Origin: Floridanema aerugineum
GTDB lineage: Bacteria > Cyanobacteriota > Cyanobacteriia > Cyanobacteriales > Aerosakkonemataceae
Direction: 5' to 3'
NCBI RefSeq assembly: GCF_041929345.1
Contig: NZ_JBHFNQ010000220.1
Location: 1-64,000 of the forward strand
Length of the DNA stretch: 64,000 bases
Positions 35,501-43,339 of this stretch are shown in pieces. Under the pieces are notes generated by a model that did not search any database, was not told the origin of the DNA, and was given only the letters and a program-made list of their open reading frames with translations. A program made the translations under genes and the position numbers. Every line of letters starts with the position of its first letter. Positions within the stretch are counted from its first letter, which is position 1.

Positions 35501-36162
35501 CTGACAGTTATTCCTATTTACAATTACGAGAAGTTTTCTCTAGCAAATTCACTGATTCAGTTAACAATGGATTTGATAGTTTACTCAAACTTGGCAACCT
35601 AGAAACTGGACTAATTAATGGTAGCTTGTTAGTCGTTCCTATCGCAGATAAAAAATTAGAAGAAACTTATGAAATGCGGTTAATGGAAATAGCAACTCAC
35701 GCCACCGAAGAACTAATAAATAAAATGTTAGCAATTCATCATAGTTCAGATTATCCGGGAAGACTGCGATCGGCAATCAAAAACGCCATAGAATTAGTAG
35801 ATAAAGTGCGCGACTCCAGCGACAGAACGCAGTTTTTCCAGCAAAATAGTCAACGCCTCGATCGATATTATGCCTTACCATTATTTAGCTTTATTAGCGC
35901 CGAAGCAATGAGTGAATATTTTGCCGAAGAACCTGAAGAAGCAGAAGACGAAAGATTTCGGGATATTTTAGCAACCTACATTCATCATCTTTACCCAACC
36001 GATAAAACCTTACCAATTGGTTACAAATACAAAGAGTTTCCCTTTGTAGTTTTTAGCAGTTACAGTTTAGAAGAAATGAGAGAAAAGATTTTTACCGATA
36101 AATATTTGTTAACTTCCAATGAGTTAAATGTGTTGAATTTGATTTTATCTAAAGCAGAATAA
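32539..36162 (+). CDS. Large helicase-like ATPase, second gene of two-gene system
   Basis: 1207 residues, good ribosome site (GAGG, about 8 bases before ATG). Residues 1-390 have no recognised domain. SF2-type helicase motifs then appear: Walker A LTGNPGIGKTTAI (about 398), FYVSPRKQVNLD (Ia), LFIMIDEITGDD (Walker B with DE, about 600), KVIVADASI (III), GQIIVYIQDKRKL (IV), SSASRGLSFPKAKHILVE (V, about 811) and QVIYRGRG (VI, about 840). The long Cys-containing insert between motifs I and II and the GLSFP..VEIPHF box recall DinG/XPD-like helicases. The C-terminal 350 residues are helical and unknown. Probably acts on nucleic acid with its upstream partner. Defence function is inference. Confidence 0.75.
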   Translation: MIAENLGRLFEVGFNIGILAYIEQHKIKHNFGDLYQRDLQHFKFPKMLERIVSDDRTISDKDIQRIEKWCLYLLQKGFLSGLNFFGEYIKSTGWTDRQKSNLEILYYQCSFGDANSIKTYPKSEEQEYIDLLSQFHKPDLLKNRLFWSRYKQKGEFLKADTLMLLRHRQEFRILSVDLSIFSVKSAKDILDFEDKDMQNQRRLLQREIAYLRSKSVFAKLRIDTGNNDDLGLSLPPDLRRYFTAFKRQDKESAKLIQAGSYAGSFYQFLREIDILNDRTSVVFNVVGYSDRGISAMSLRPENLEVLNTCSEIYQNELREQEITQARKEILHLIQLNASRSFANGKPFIKQVLEIPTDTTTIISHTETINNFSSTLELRNEHAELIKKSLDSDKTYLFLTGNPGIGKTTAIVDFLKAHVNEGFLFFYVSPRKQVNLDIIEKFKDSVTGKLDEETFCINTNSQLIEENSWRCVVNYNSEKRQGDFTGNGVYFFDSSLEIERKTSRQKALKRKNEDEIVATNRRSKGVLSCLCEAINTTIKSEISHNIVATACIQSLRITENGKNTLEHFTNIFKSAYIQRENKVIPAEMRKISARIKHLFIMIDEITGDDSGVEFLNEISKILKRYKLTDSQHGFNTKVIVADASIVDRDVIKQHLSETSPEPDKIFFRRASSQAIQPLSFQEFEFKRSPAVAINANSYPASSLTITYKLFVESLLFDEDTFAATRDHLKKRVQNQIVQDINTLWNRPDAGQIIVYIQDKRKLQELIEKIKQQRGEFVKNQDYLEIHANLSDNDKTAIHEHKNQVKIIFMTSSASRGLSFPKAKHILVEIPHFRVESNLMEIIQVIYRGRGDYYEDGIKKTLDDREKELMFYLSDRAIYYNDDKQLSLRESTINLLNILLIIKSCVLTRIQGYGQIGREKFLMIPIGGKSVSTAGKTFSGQLANLIKDLKNEYHRYPNHKVLKEVYTSLEQLLSRAKFTLNPRNSDSQNSDSYSYLQLREVFSSKFTDSVNNGFDSLLKLGNLETGLINGSLLVVPIADKKLEETYEMRLMEIATHATEELINKMLAIHHSSDYPGRLRSAIKNAIELVDKVRDSSDRTQFFQQNSQRLDRYYALPLFSFISAEAMSEYFAEEPEEAEDERFRDILATYIHHLYPTDKTLPIGYKYKEFPFVVFSSYSLEEMREKIFTDKYLLTSNELNVLNLILSKAE

Positions 36163-36247
36163 AATACCTTTTACCCTACTTTATAATCTGCAAAATTTTT
36201 ATTCTATCGGGATAAATAGCCAGATATCAATCTTTGCATAAGCTATT

Positions 36248-36685
36248 TTAACAGCGCGATCCGCCTAACGGCACGCTACGCGATCGCAAATATTCAATCA
36301 TCACTAACCGCAAGTAATCCAACATCCGAAGATAAGCTTTAATTTGTTGGTAATCAACCTTGGTTGTAAAATAAAATTCTGCGATCGCAGGTACATCAAA
36401 AACCCCTATATTTTGCAATCTATTAATTGCTTCCTGTTCTTTCTCTATCCAGCCTCGCGCTTGAATTTGACTAGCATAACCTCGAATATCTACCGTTAAT
36501 AATTCAATTTCTTCCCAAACGCTAAATTCTTCTTCTGAAACAGGAAATCGGTCAGCAATTTGTTTTCGTTCTGGCTTAGTGTTTTGATAATCCACCGTTA
36601 ACTGTTCTAATAGATGACTAATGTAATTCCTTGTGATTTCAGTCTTTCGAGAATTAATCTTTGATTCAGTCATCGTTAACTCCAT
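36248..36685 (-). CDS. Unknown helical protein
   Basis: 145 residues, predicted almost entirely helical and acidic/basic mixed, with no motif I know. It includes SHLLEQLTVDYQNTKPERKQ and the tail YLRMLDYLRLVMIEYLRSR. It ends close to, and convergent with, the 1207-residue gene. On its own strand it follows the 481-residue membrane protein gene by 95 bases with a palindromic repeat between, so membership in that operon is doubtful. An ATG at 36673 (MTESKINS) is an alternative start. Confidence 0.55.
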   Translation of the reverse strand: MELTMTESKINSRKTEITRNYISHLLEQLTVDYQNTKPERKQIADRFPVSEEEFSVWEEIELLTVDIRGYASQIQARGWIEKEQEAINRLQNIGVFDVPAIAEFYFTTKVDYQQIKAYLRMLDYLRLVMIEYLRSRSVPLGGSRC

Positions 36686-36706
36686 AAGTAACTTTAGTGA
36701 TATAAA

Positions 36707-36772
36707 GTAGGGTGCGTCAGACTAATAAAATTAGTAATTTACTCCCAAATTTTCCGATCTGACGCACCCTAC
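36707..36772. repeat. Dispersed palindromic repeat (GTAGGGTGCGT family)
   Basis: GTAGGGTGCGTCAGA (36707-36721) is perfectly inverted at 36758-36772. It lies between two minus-strand genes and could end transcription of the CHAT operon. Confidence 0.8.
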
Positions 36773-36780
36773 AGGCTAGT

Positions 36781-38226
36781 TTATTGCGCCTGGGAATTGC
36801 CTAAAATGAAATTAACAATCCGAGCAATTGGACTTTTTTGATGTTTCTGAATATATCGCATTGTTCTGGCTGCGATCGCAACTCCCACTATACCAGCGCC
36901 TAAGCTAAATAGCACCGAAAGTGTTAAATTATGTGGTGGATTTAAACCGAAAGATGGTTGGAAGTGAACCGGAATTAGGGTAAGTTTTTGGTCTGGAACT
37001 TGTTTAATTAAATAGGGTGACGCAGTTGCAGCAACTCCAGCAAATCCTATTCCGACAGCGACGACTGCTATTGTAGTTTGTAGGTTGCGTTCTTTTTCTT
37101 TTTCTTTTCTTTCATTCTCTTGTAACGTTTGTTGTAGTTGGCGATCGCGTTCTTTTTCTGCAAGTTCTAAAGCGCGATCGCTTTTTACCTGTTCGATTTC
37201 TACTATACCTTGGATGGATGCAGTAAGTTGTTGTCCTAGTTCTTTACGGGGACTCATGTAGTTGAGCCAAAACTGGATTTGTTTGATAAAAATGTCTCTT
37301 GTATGGTCGCTAAATTTTTGCCATGAATCTAGTTGAGAACCTTCACTTAATAGTTTTTGGAGGTAGTTTTTATAAATTTGGTGATTGATTTCAATAGTAG
37401 TAAGAGAAAATTCTAATTCCCCGCAGTAATTAGAATGCTTCAAGGCTAACAATGGCAATTTTTCTAGCATTTCACTAAGGTTATTTAAGCTCTTATTTTT
37501 ATCTGCAACATAAAGTACAAAGTTGTCGATTTCCTTTTCTATTTCCTGAGAAACTTTCAGAGCAGCTTGATAGCTAAGTTGGGCTTGTTGATAAACAAAT
37601 TTTACTTTGTGGTAGCTACAGAGTAGTTCAACTATATCTTGATAGCAATCTCCTAATTTTTTTAGACCATTTCGATCGTGATAATTTAGCAAAACTAGAA
37701 TATGACAGACTGGCTCTTGGGTATTTGAAATCGCAGTAGTCTGACAAAAATATTCAAATAGAGGAATGCCTAACAAATTGCTCTCATTAGATGCTGTGAT
37801 TTTGTCATTTTTATATGGGGTGTCTTTTAAGAAATTTCTCACATAACTATCTGCTAAAGCTTGGTTAGCCTCCATTTTATAGGCAACTTTGACATAAATA
37901 AAGATGGTTTGACCGATCGAAGTAGTTTCACCGATCGCAGCATTAATATTTTGAATATTTTGAGGTAAAAATTGACTGGGATTAAATCGATCGATTTCGT
38001 CCGGTATCAAATCTATTTTGTCTGGTGAAGAGAAAGTTAAATCGGTAAAATAGGTATCGTGAAGTAGTCGAGTTATTAGTTCATTGTTTAGGCTAATTTG
38101 TTGAGTTAATCTGGTTTGGAGTTCTTCCCCAAAAATTTTAGCTTTCTCTTCACTAACTCGATCGAGTGGATCGTTGAAAGTACGAGCGAGGTGAAAAGTG
38201 TAAAGACTAATTGTACCATTTTTCAT
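36781..38226 (-). CDS. Protein with two C-terminal membrane spans (putative membrane effector)
   Basis: 481 residues. A soluble part to about 385 contains a long helical/coiled-coil region (about 205-300 and 345-385, with EKERDRQLQQTLQENERKEK). Two hydrophobic spans at about 388-410 (TIAVVAVGIGFAGVAATASPY) and 437-460 (LSVLFSLGAGIVGVAIAA) lie near the C-terminus. This resembles CorA-like topology (helices then two spans near the end), but the Gly-Met-Asn signature is absent. Its gene begins 7 bases after the preceding 148-residue gene in the CHAT operon. A role as membrane-acting effector released or regulated by the protease is inference from context. Confidence 0.6.
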   Translation of the reverse strand: MKNGTISLYTFHLARTFNDPLDRVSEEKAKIFGEELQTRLTQQISLNNELITRLLHDTYFTDLTFSSPDKIDLIPDEIDRFNPSQFLPQNIQNINAAIGETTSIGQTIFIYVKVAYKMEANQALADSYVRNFLKDTPYKNDKITASNESNLLGIPLFEYFCQTTAISNTQEPVCHILVLLNYHDRNGLKKLGDCYQDIVELLCSYHKVKFVYQQAQLSYQAALKVSQEIEKEIDNFVLYVADKNKSLNNLSEMLEKLPLLALKHSNYCGELEFSLTTIEINHQIYKNYLQKLLSEGSQLDSWQKFSDHTRDIFIKQIQFWLNYMSPRKELGQQLTASIQGIVEIEQVKSDRALELAEKERDRQLQQTLQENERKEKEKERNLQTTIAVVAVGIGFAGVAATASPYLIKQVPDQKLTLIPVHFQPSFGLNPPHNLTLSVLFSLGAGIVGVAIAARTMRYIQKHQKSPIARIVNFILGNSQAQ

Positions 38227-38233
38227 AGCTAAT

Positions 38234-38680
38234 TTATTGAGAGTTTTCAGTAGATTCAGTAAAAGTAATCAAAGCTAAAGCACTAGCTATAATCTCATCT
38301 TCTTTGACCATTGTTTTTAATTCCCGCACTTCATAAATTCCTTCACAAACTTCTAAAGCAGCATCATCAAGAGCAGCAGAATAGGCTTCTACGAGAGTTT
38401 CTTGTAATTCTTCCAAATTCAGATAGAATCCATTAGATTTGAGACGTTTATTAAGTCGTCTGATGTTTCTAACTGAGTTTCTAATTGAAGTATCCCAAGA
38501 GCGAGTTGTCCGATTTTCTACCTTTTGTTTGATTAGGTGCAATAGCAGAACTACCGCAAAACTGTAAATGTTATTAATAATATCTTTTTTGCTCATTTCT
38601 GCAATTTCTTCGGCAATAACTAGAGCGCCTTTGATATCGCCTTGGAGTAAAAGCTGTTTCAGTTCTAAGATTTCTTCCAT
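38234..38680 (-). CDS. Small helical protein in CHAT operon
   Basis: 148 residues, helical throughout. It begins MEEILELKQLLLQGDIKGAL, similar to short helical-repeat proteins, with a basic middle (RSWDTSIRNSVRNIRRLNKR) and acidic ends. No family recognised by eye. It lies 17 bases after the 121-residue gene and 7 before the membrane-protein gene, so the three are cotranscribed. It may be an adaptor between the protease and membrane protein; that is inference only. Confidence 0.55.
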   Translation of the reverse strand: MEEILELKQLLLQGDIKGALVIAEEIAEMSKKDIINNIYSFAVVLLLHLIKQKVENRTTRSWDTSIRNSVRNIRRLNKRLKSNGFYLNLEELQETLVEAYSAALDDAALEVCEGIYEVRELKTMVKEDEIIASALALITFTESTENSQ

Positions 38681-38697
38681 TGGTTAAAAAAGGGAAA

Positions 38698-39063
38698 TTA
38701 GGAGGGTGATTGTTTCGGTAGATCGAGGGGTTTGTGTAGATGAATTTCGTTTTTCAATTTTTCTAGGAGTGCAGGATCGCCAGTGGGTTGATCTGGACTT
38801 TCTTTGGGTTGGGAACCACCAGGACCGAGATGTTTATCCAGGGATGTTGCGGGAGTTGATGTAGTCTCTAATTTGGTTTTATAGGTTGCTTTAATCTCAG
38901 GATGAGTTTCGATCCAATGGGAGATTGCTTGCCAAATTTCTGCACTATCTTCTGACAGTTGATTGACTATTTCTGCTAACTCAATCCAGTCTGTCGCCGT
39001 AAAAAGATCGGGTTGAGTTTTTATAACTTCGATAAAACAATTAACTCTTTTTTGATAAGGCAT
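38698..39063 (-). CDS. Small protein with helical domain and proline-rich tail, in CHAT operon
   Basis: 121 residues. The first 60 form a compact helical domain (FIEVIKTQPDLFTATDWIEL, IWQAISHWIETHPEI), and the rest is a proline/serine-rich flexible tail with a PGGSQPKESP-type region. This small death-fold-like helical size with a flexible tail recalls effector-associated adaptor domains found beside CHAT proteases, but I cannot confirm the family. Its ATG is 3 bases after the CHAT stop, so translation is coupled. Confidence 0.55.
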   Translation of the reverse strand: MPYQKRVNCFIEVIKTQPDLFTATDWIELAEIVNQLSEDSAEIWQAISHWIETHPEIKATYKTKLETTSTPATSLDKHLGPGGSQPKESPDQPTGDPALLEKLKNEIHLHKPLDLPKQSPS

Positions 39064-39066
39064 AAT

Positions 39067-42000
39067 TTAAAATCCTTTGCCAATGGCACAAAAAGCTGAC
39101 CAATAAAAAGGCGAATTGAGTGGCTGATAATTAACGCCAATAGGATTATTTTCCCATTCTTTGAGAGTGGCTGCTAGTTCGTCTTTCCAAACATCTTCTA
39201 GTTGAGAGTTGGGGAGCCAATCTCGCAGTCCTTTGATTGTAACATCTCGGAGCCATTTCTGTGACTTGTTGAGGGCGAGAGCGATGTTATTAGATTGTTG
39301 AAGTTCTTCGTGGAATTTTGTCATTAGTAGGGAAGTTGGGAGGTCGATTACTTTCCATAAACTACCAATAATATTATGACTTCCTGCTAACATGAAACCA
39401 CTGGGTAAACCGATGTATTCGTCACTATTATTGGTGAAGTCGGTAAAACCTGTTTCGCAGGCGGACATGGTGACAAGTCGGCAATTTCTTAGGTCAAAGT
39501 GAGCGATAATATCAGCGAGGGTGAGATTGTCATCGGCTAACTGTAAGTAGGAATTTAAGGGTAAAGTAGGATCGAAGTAACCATGACAGTAGAAAAATAA
39601 ACTGTTGGTTGTTTGCAGTTGGGGATTTGCATCTGTTTTTCCCGATTCATTTAGTTTTAGGAGGGCTGATTTTTTCGCTTGATTTTTTTTGATAACTACC
39701 GGAGTCTTAAATTGTTGTTTGATTGCCTCAACAACTCCATAATCTTTGTCATACAAGTCTTTAGTAGGAGTTTGAATAGCTAGTAAGCTATCGAATAATC
39801 GCTCTGGTTGTTGTTGGACTTTGTGGAGTAGTTGACAACTAGGAGTATACCGAACTCCATCATCGAAGCAGTCAATCAGATAGGGATTTGGGGGACAATT
39901 TGGGTGATTGGGGTGAAAGCGTTGCCAATTTTCCCTGCTGACAGGTAAAGCGTGAATTGGGAAAAGGTGTAGGTAGCGGTGGGGAATCAGGATTAGTTTA
40001 TCGCAGGTTTTGGGGATTGATTTGAGTATTTCATCAATGTGGAGAATTTTCGCTAAAATGCGTAAACCTTGAGCTAACTGTTCGCGCCATTTGTTGCTGT
40101 CTTCGTAATATTTGGTTAAATAGGTAACAGCCCATTTTGCCAGTCTTTGTAAATCTTGTGGTGATGATTGCCAAACTGCGATCCCCCCTGCCCCCCTTAA
40201 CAAGGGGGGTTCTGAGGTTTGCTGTTCTTCATTGAGAGATGACTGTGCAAGTTCTAATTCATTATCTCCCATTTTTAAGAGTAATTCTGAGTCCTCTTGC
40301 TCCCCCCTTATTAAGGGGGGTTGGGGGGGATCTTTCGTGATGATGAAAACACAAAAGCTACTGCCCAAAATGTACCATTCTATAATTGCTGTTTTTTCAT
40401 CGGTTAACTGCTTAATTTCACCAAAATTCAGGGGGGTATAGGGATATTTTGCGGCTAAATCTTGGCGTAGTTGGTTGATTAAGTCGTAATTTTTTGATTC
40501 AGCTTGTTTTAACCGTTGATTTTCTTGGGCAATTCTCAGTCTTAACTGTTGCAACTCTTGGCGCACTTGCGGGGGGATTTCTCCTTTGGGATACAAATCT
40601 TTCACCGATAACAACTCGATTAAGTTTTGCGCTTTGGAACGTTCGGCATATTCCACTGCTTCGGTGTAGCGTTCCATTTGGATGCAAACTTCTACCATAC
40701 GCAGATAGAGTTTATTCCATTCTTCGGCTAATTTCTGTTTGCTTTCATCCCCAGATTGAATTTCACCTCGTAAAAATTCCACTGTCTCAATCGCTGGGGA
40801 AAATGTATCATAAGCAAGTTGCCATTGCTGGTTGCTTTGATAAAGATTACCTAAATTAAATAAAGTTTCTGTATAATTTTGCGGGAAAGCCTCACGAGTT
40901 CTAATAGTTAAAGCATTTTCATAATATTCGATCGCCCTCTCGATATTCTCTGCCCTCTCTCCCCTGATTCTGGAATAGTAGGCAAGTCCCAGATTATTTT
41001 GCGTATCTGCCCAATATTCGGGAAAAGCTTCGCGGGTGCGAATGGTGAGGGCGGCGGTGTATGATGCGATCGCACTTTCGATATTCTCTGCCCTCTCTCC
41101 CCTGATTCTGTCAAGGTAAGCATTTCCCAGATTATTTTGCGTCGTTGCCCAATCTTGAGGAAAAGCTTCGCGAGTGTAAACTTCGAGGGCGGCAGTGTAA
41201 AATTTGATCGCTTGTTCGATATTCTCTGCCCTGTCTCCCCTAATTCTGTCTGAGTAGGCAAGTCCCAGATTATTTTGCGTACCTGCCCAATATTCGGGAA
41301 AAGCATCGCGGGTGCGAACGGTGAGGGCGGCGGTGCAATATTCGATCGCTTGTTCGAGATTCTCTGCCCTCTCTCCCCTGATTCTGTATAAGTAGGCAGT
41401 TGCCAGATTATTTTGCGTCATTGCCCAATTTTTGGGAAAAGCTTCGCGGGTGTAAACGGTGAGGGCGGCGGTGTATGATGCGATCGCACGTTCCAGATTT
41501 TCTGCCCTCTCTCCCCTGATTCTGACACTGTAGGCATTTGCCAGATTATTTTGCGTACCTGCCCAATTTTCGGGAAAAGCATCGCGGGTGAGAACGGTGA
41601 GGGCGGCGGTGTAATATTCGATCGCTTGTTCGAGATTTTCTGCCCTCTCTCCCCTGGTTCTGTATAAGTAGGCAGTTGCCAGATTATGTTGCGCCATTGC
41701 CCAATCTTGGGGAAAAGCATCGCGGGTGCGAACGGTGAGGGCGGCAGCGTAATATTCGATCGCACGTTCGAGATTTTCTGCCCTCTCTCCGATGATTCTG
41801 TATAAGTAGGCAGTTGCCAGATTATTTTGCGTTCCCGCCCAGTCTTCACTTTCCAGTTCCCAATAGCTTAAAACTATTTGATAACCAGCGATCGCAATTT
41901 CAATATTATTCGCTCTGTTACCACGCGGAAAGTCACTAATATGAATACTCAAATTTTCAATAAAGCCAACAATCCCTCTAGTTGCTTCTGGATGTTCGGC

Positions 42001-42417
42001 AATAAAATTCGCAGCCACTTGCTGTAAAATTTCCGCAAAACGGTCATTGAGGAGATTATTTCCTCTGTCTAGAATCGGGTAAACTACCGCCACACCGCTA
42101 TTGCTTGCTTCTGCCTGCCATAATTCTCGAATAAACTCTACATACTTTCGGGGATTTTCATCTTCAGAATTATCGCCATCTTCCTCATCATTCATCCCCA
42201 ATAATTCCCCTAACTGACTAGCAAGATTTCGCAAAAAATCTGCTTCATTTTGATTTCCTGACTCTACCAACTGTCCCGATACTGCCTCGCAAACTTGCAC
42301 AAACCCCAAATCTACCAATTCCGAATTATCCTGTAAAATCTGCCGTTCCTCACCGTTAGGACAACTCAGCAGTTGTTGAATCAAATTGAGATAATTTTGA
42401 ATACGATTTTCATCCAT
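39067..42417 (-). CDS. TPR-CHAT caspase-like protease
   Basis: 1116 residues. An N-terminal helical region (1-185) is followed by seven 46-residue TPR-like repeats (about 190-512, consensus WAxTQNNLAxAYLYRIRGER then AENLExAIxYYTAALTVRTR) and one degenerate repeat. The C-terminal CHAT domain (about 800-1116) has the family's catalytic pair: His in FFYCHGYFD and Cys in TMSACETGF, with GLPSGFMLAG and the final FYWSAFCAIG. CHAT proteins are caspase/separase-fold peptidases; TPR repeats sense a partner. In other bacteria TPR-CHAT proteins (for example with gRAMP/Csm-type effectors) cleave partner proteins. No RNA-guided partner is present here. A palindromic insertion sits in the linker at about 700-750. 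Confidence 0.9.
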   Translation of the reverse strand: MDENRIQNYLNLIQQLLSCPNGEERQILQDNSELVDLGFVQVCEAVSGQLVESGNQNEADFLRNLASQLGELLGMNDEEDGDNSEDENPRKYVEFIRELWQAEASNSGVAVVYPILDRGNNLLNDRFAEILQQVAANFIAEHPEATRGIVGFIENLSIHISDFPRGNRANNIEIAIAGYQIVLSYWELESEDWAGTQNNLATAYLYRIIGERAENLERAIEYYAAALTVRTRDAFPQDWAMAQHNLATAYLYRTRGERAENLEQAIEYYTAALTVLTRDAFPENWAGTQNNLANAYSVRIRGERAENLERAIASYTAALTVYTREAFPKNWAMTQNNLATAYLYRIRGERAENLEQAIEYCTAALTVRTRDAFPEYWAGTQNNLGLAYSDRIRGDRAENIEQAIKFYTAALEVYTREAFPQDWATTQNNLGNAYLDRIRGERAENIESAIASYTAALTIRTREAFPEYWADTQNNLGLAYYSRIRGERAENIERAIEYYENALTIRTREAFPQNYTETLFNLGNLYQSNQQWQLAYDTFSPAIETVEFLRGEIQSGDESKQKLAEEWNKLYLRMVEVCIQMERYTEAVEYAERSKAQNLIELLSVKDLYPKGEIPPQVRQELQQLRLRIAQENQRLKQAESKNYDLINQLRQDLAAKYPYTPLNFGEIKQLTDEKTAIIEWYILGSSFCVFIITKDPPQPPLIRGEQEDSELLLKMGDNELELAQSSLNEEQQTSEPPLLRGAGGIAVWQSSPQDLQRLAKWAVTYLTKYYEDSNKWREQLAQGLRILAKILHIDEILKSIPKTCDKLILIPHRYLHLFPIHALPVSRENWQRFHPNHPNCPPNPYLIDCFDDGVRYTPSCQLLHKVQQQPERLFDSLLAIQTPTKDLYDKDYGVVEAIKQQFKTPVVIKKNQAKKSALLKLNESGKTDANPQLQTTNSLFFYCHGYFDPTLPLNSYLQLADDNLTLADIIAHFDLRNCRLVTMSACETGFTDFTNNSDEYIGLPSGFMLAGSHNIIGSLWKVIDLPTSLLMTKFHEELQQSNNIALALNKSQKWLRDVTIKGLRDWLPNSQLEDVWKDELAATLKEWENNPIGVNYQPLNSPFYWSAFCAIGKGF
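40181..40331. repeat. Two AAGGGGGG palindromes inside the CHAT gene
   Basis: CCCCCCTTAACAAGGGGGG (about 40191-40209) and CCCCCCTTATTAAGGGGGG (about 40302-40320) lie in opposite sequence context within the coding frame and encode PPLLRGAGGI and PPQPPLIRGE peptides. This CCCCCTTnnnAAGGGGG element is usually an intergenic cyanobacterial repeat. It stays in frame in a linker before the CHAT domain. Confidence 0.8.
40880..41850. repeat. Seven 138-bp tandem repeats encoding TPR units
   Basis: Units of 138 bases (46 codons) with strong DNA-level identity, e.g. TCTGCCCTCTCTCCCCTGAT repeated. Differences cluster at the solvent-facing positions Y/S/C and the two residues before WA. The DNA identity indicates recent expansion or gene conversion. 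Confidence 0.9.
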
Positions 42418-42474
42418 TAGTTGTCACCTTCAATATCCTTATATATGTCAGTTTTACGATAAATAAAAACAGCT

Positions 42475-42903
42475 TCAATCTTCAGGTCTAAACACCCGTT
42501 CAAAAGCTTGCTTTCGATAACGTCGATAAACATCAAAATCACTATCCAAAGTAGCAATAGCCGGAATATTCAGCCGTTCAGAAATAGCAATTAGAGACAA
42601 ATCAGCAAAATCACCCGGCAAATCTGCATACTGTTGATTAAGTTCAGCAATCCGCGAAAAATCTTCAGAAAGCAATGGAATAGGTTCAAAAACTCCCCTG
42701 GCAACTCCCTGTAAAAACCGATTTTGGATTCGCCAATTAGGACTTAAAAGCCATACCACTTCAGTAACGCAAGCAGTGGTAGTTACTAGGTTACTTGTAC
42801 ATCTCTCAAAGAAGACTCGCACCTGTTGATGATAGCGATCTTTTACACTGTAGTAAGCTACTAGAATCCCGCTATCTACAATAATTACGGGATGATAAGT
42901 CAT
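42475..42903 (-). CDS. PIN-domain toxin (VapC type)
   Basis: 142 residues with an intact PIN domain: first Asp in VIIVDSGILVAYY (about 10), Glu in CVTEVVWLL (about 47), Asp in DFADLSLIAISE (about 100) and ATLDSDFDVYR (about 118). These bind Mg2+ for RNA cleavage in the family. Its ATG overlaps the antitoxin stop by four bases (ATGA), so the pair is coupled. The CHAT gene follows 57 bases downstream on the same strand; the TA pair may share its promoter. Confidence 0.9.
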   Translation of the reverse strand: MTYHPVIIVDSGILVAYYSVKDRYHQQVRVFFERCTSNLVTTTACVTEVVWLLSPNWRIQNRFLQGVARGVFEPIPLLSEDFSRIAELNQQYADLPGDFADLSLIAISERLNIPAIATLDSDFDVYRRYRKQAFERVFRPED

Positions 42904-43169
42904 TGCCGATCGAATTGAGGATATTTTTTCTGTAAATAATTAGCAATTGCCTTTTTTCGATTTGCCCGTTCTGATAAATCAGGTGGCGCATCTTCTAACA
43001 GATGTTCGGGATGTCCGCCCAATCTTTCGACAATAGTTTGGCGCGGTTGCAAACTCAACCAACGTTCTTTAACCAAGCGTTTAATCAATTCATCGCTAGT
43101 AGTTTTTTCCCTTCCCAAAATTTCCACTAAATACGCTTCTGTTTCTTGATCCACTTCTATACTCAGCAT
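42900..43169 (-). CDS. VapB-type antitoxin
   Basis: 89 residues. The start LSIEVDQETEAYLVEILGRE resembles a ribbon-helix-helix N-terminus and SDELIKRLVKERWLSLQ the second helix. A basic tail (SERANRKKAIANYLQKKYP) would wrap the toxin. Overlaps the toxin gene by four bases. It probably represses the shared promoter, as usual in this family. Confidence 0.85.
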   Translation of the reverse strand: MLSIEVDQETEAYLVEILGREKTTSDELIKRLVKERWLSLQPRQTIVERLGGHPEHLLEDAPPDLSERANRKKAIANYLQKKYPQFDRQ

Positions 43170-43339
43170 GAAAACCTCCGATTAATGTCTATGTTCTACC
43201 AAATTTCCGCAAACTCATACTCAGTCTTTTTCATAAGAAGATGCCTATACCCGATCGAACAAAATACATACGTAATACATTTTACACGATCTCTGCTGGC
43301 ACAGGAGAGTCTGGTAAGTAGGTAGATCTAAATAAAGTA

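Noticed and set aside
40494..40859. Plus-strand 121-residue frame antisense to the CHAT gene
   Set aside because: It lies wholly within the CHAT coding sequence and has no ribosome site or protein-like motifs.
41418..41849. Long minus-strand open frames inside the TPR repeats
   Set aside because: They result from the 138-base repeats being free of stops in a second frame and have repetitive non-protein-like composition.
39067..42417. CHAT protein as part of a Craspase (type III-E CRISPR) system
   Set aside because: No gRAMP/Cas7-11 gene, cas1/cas2 or CRISPR array is in the window.
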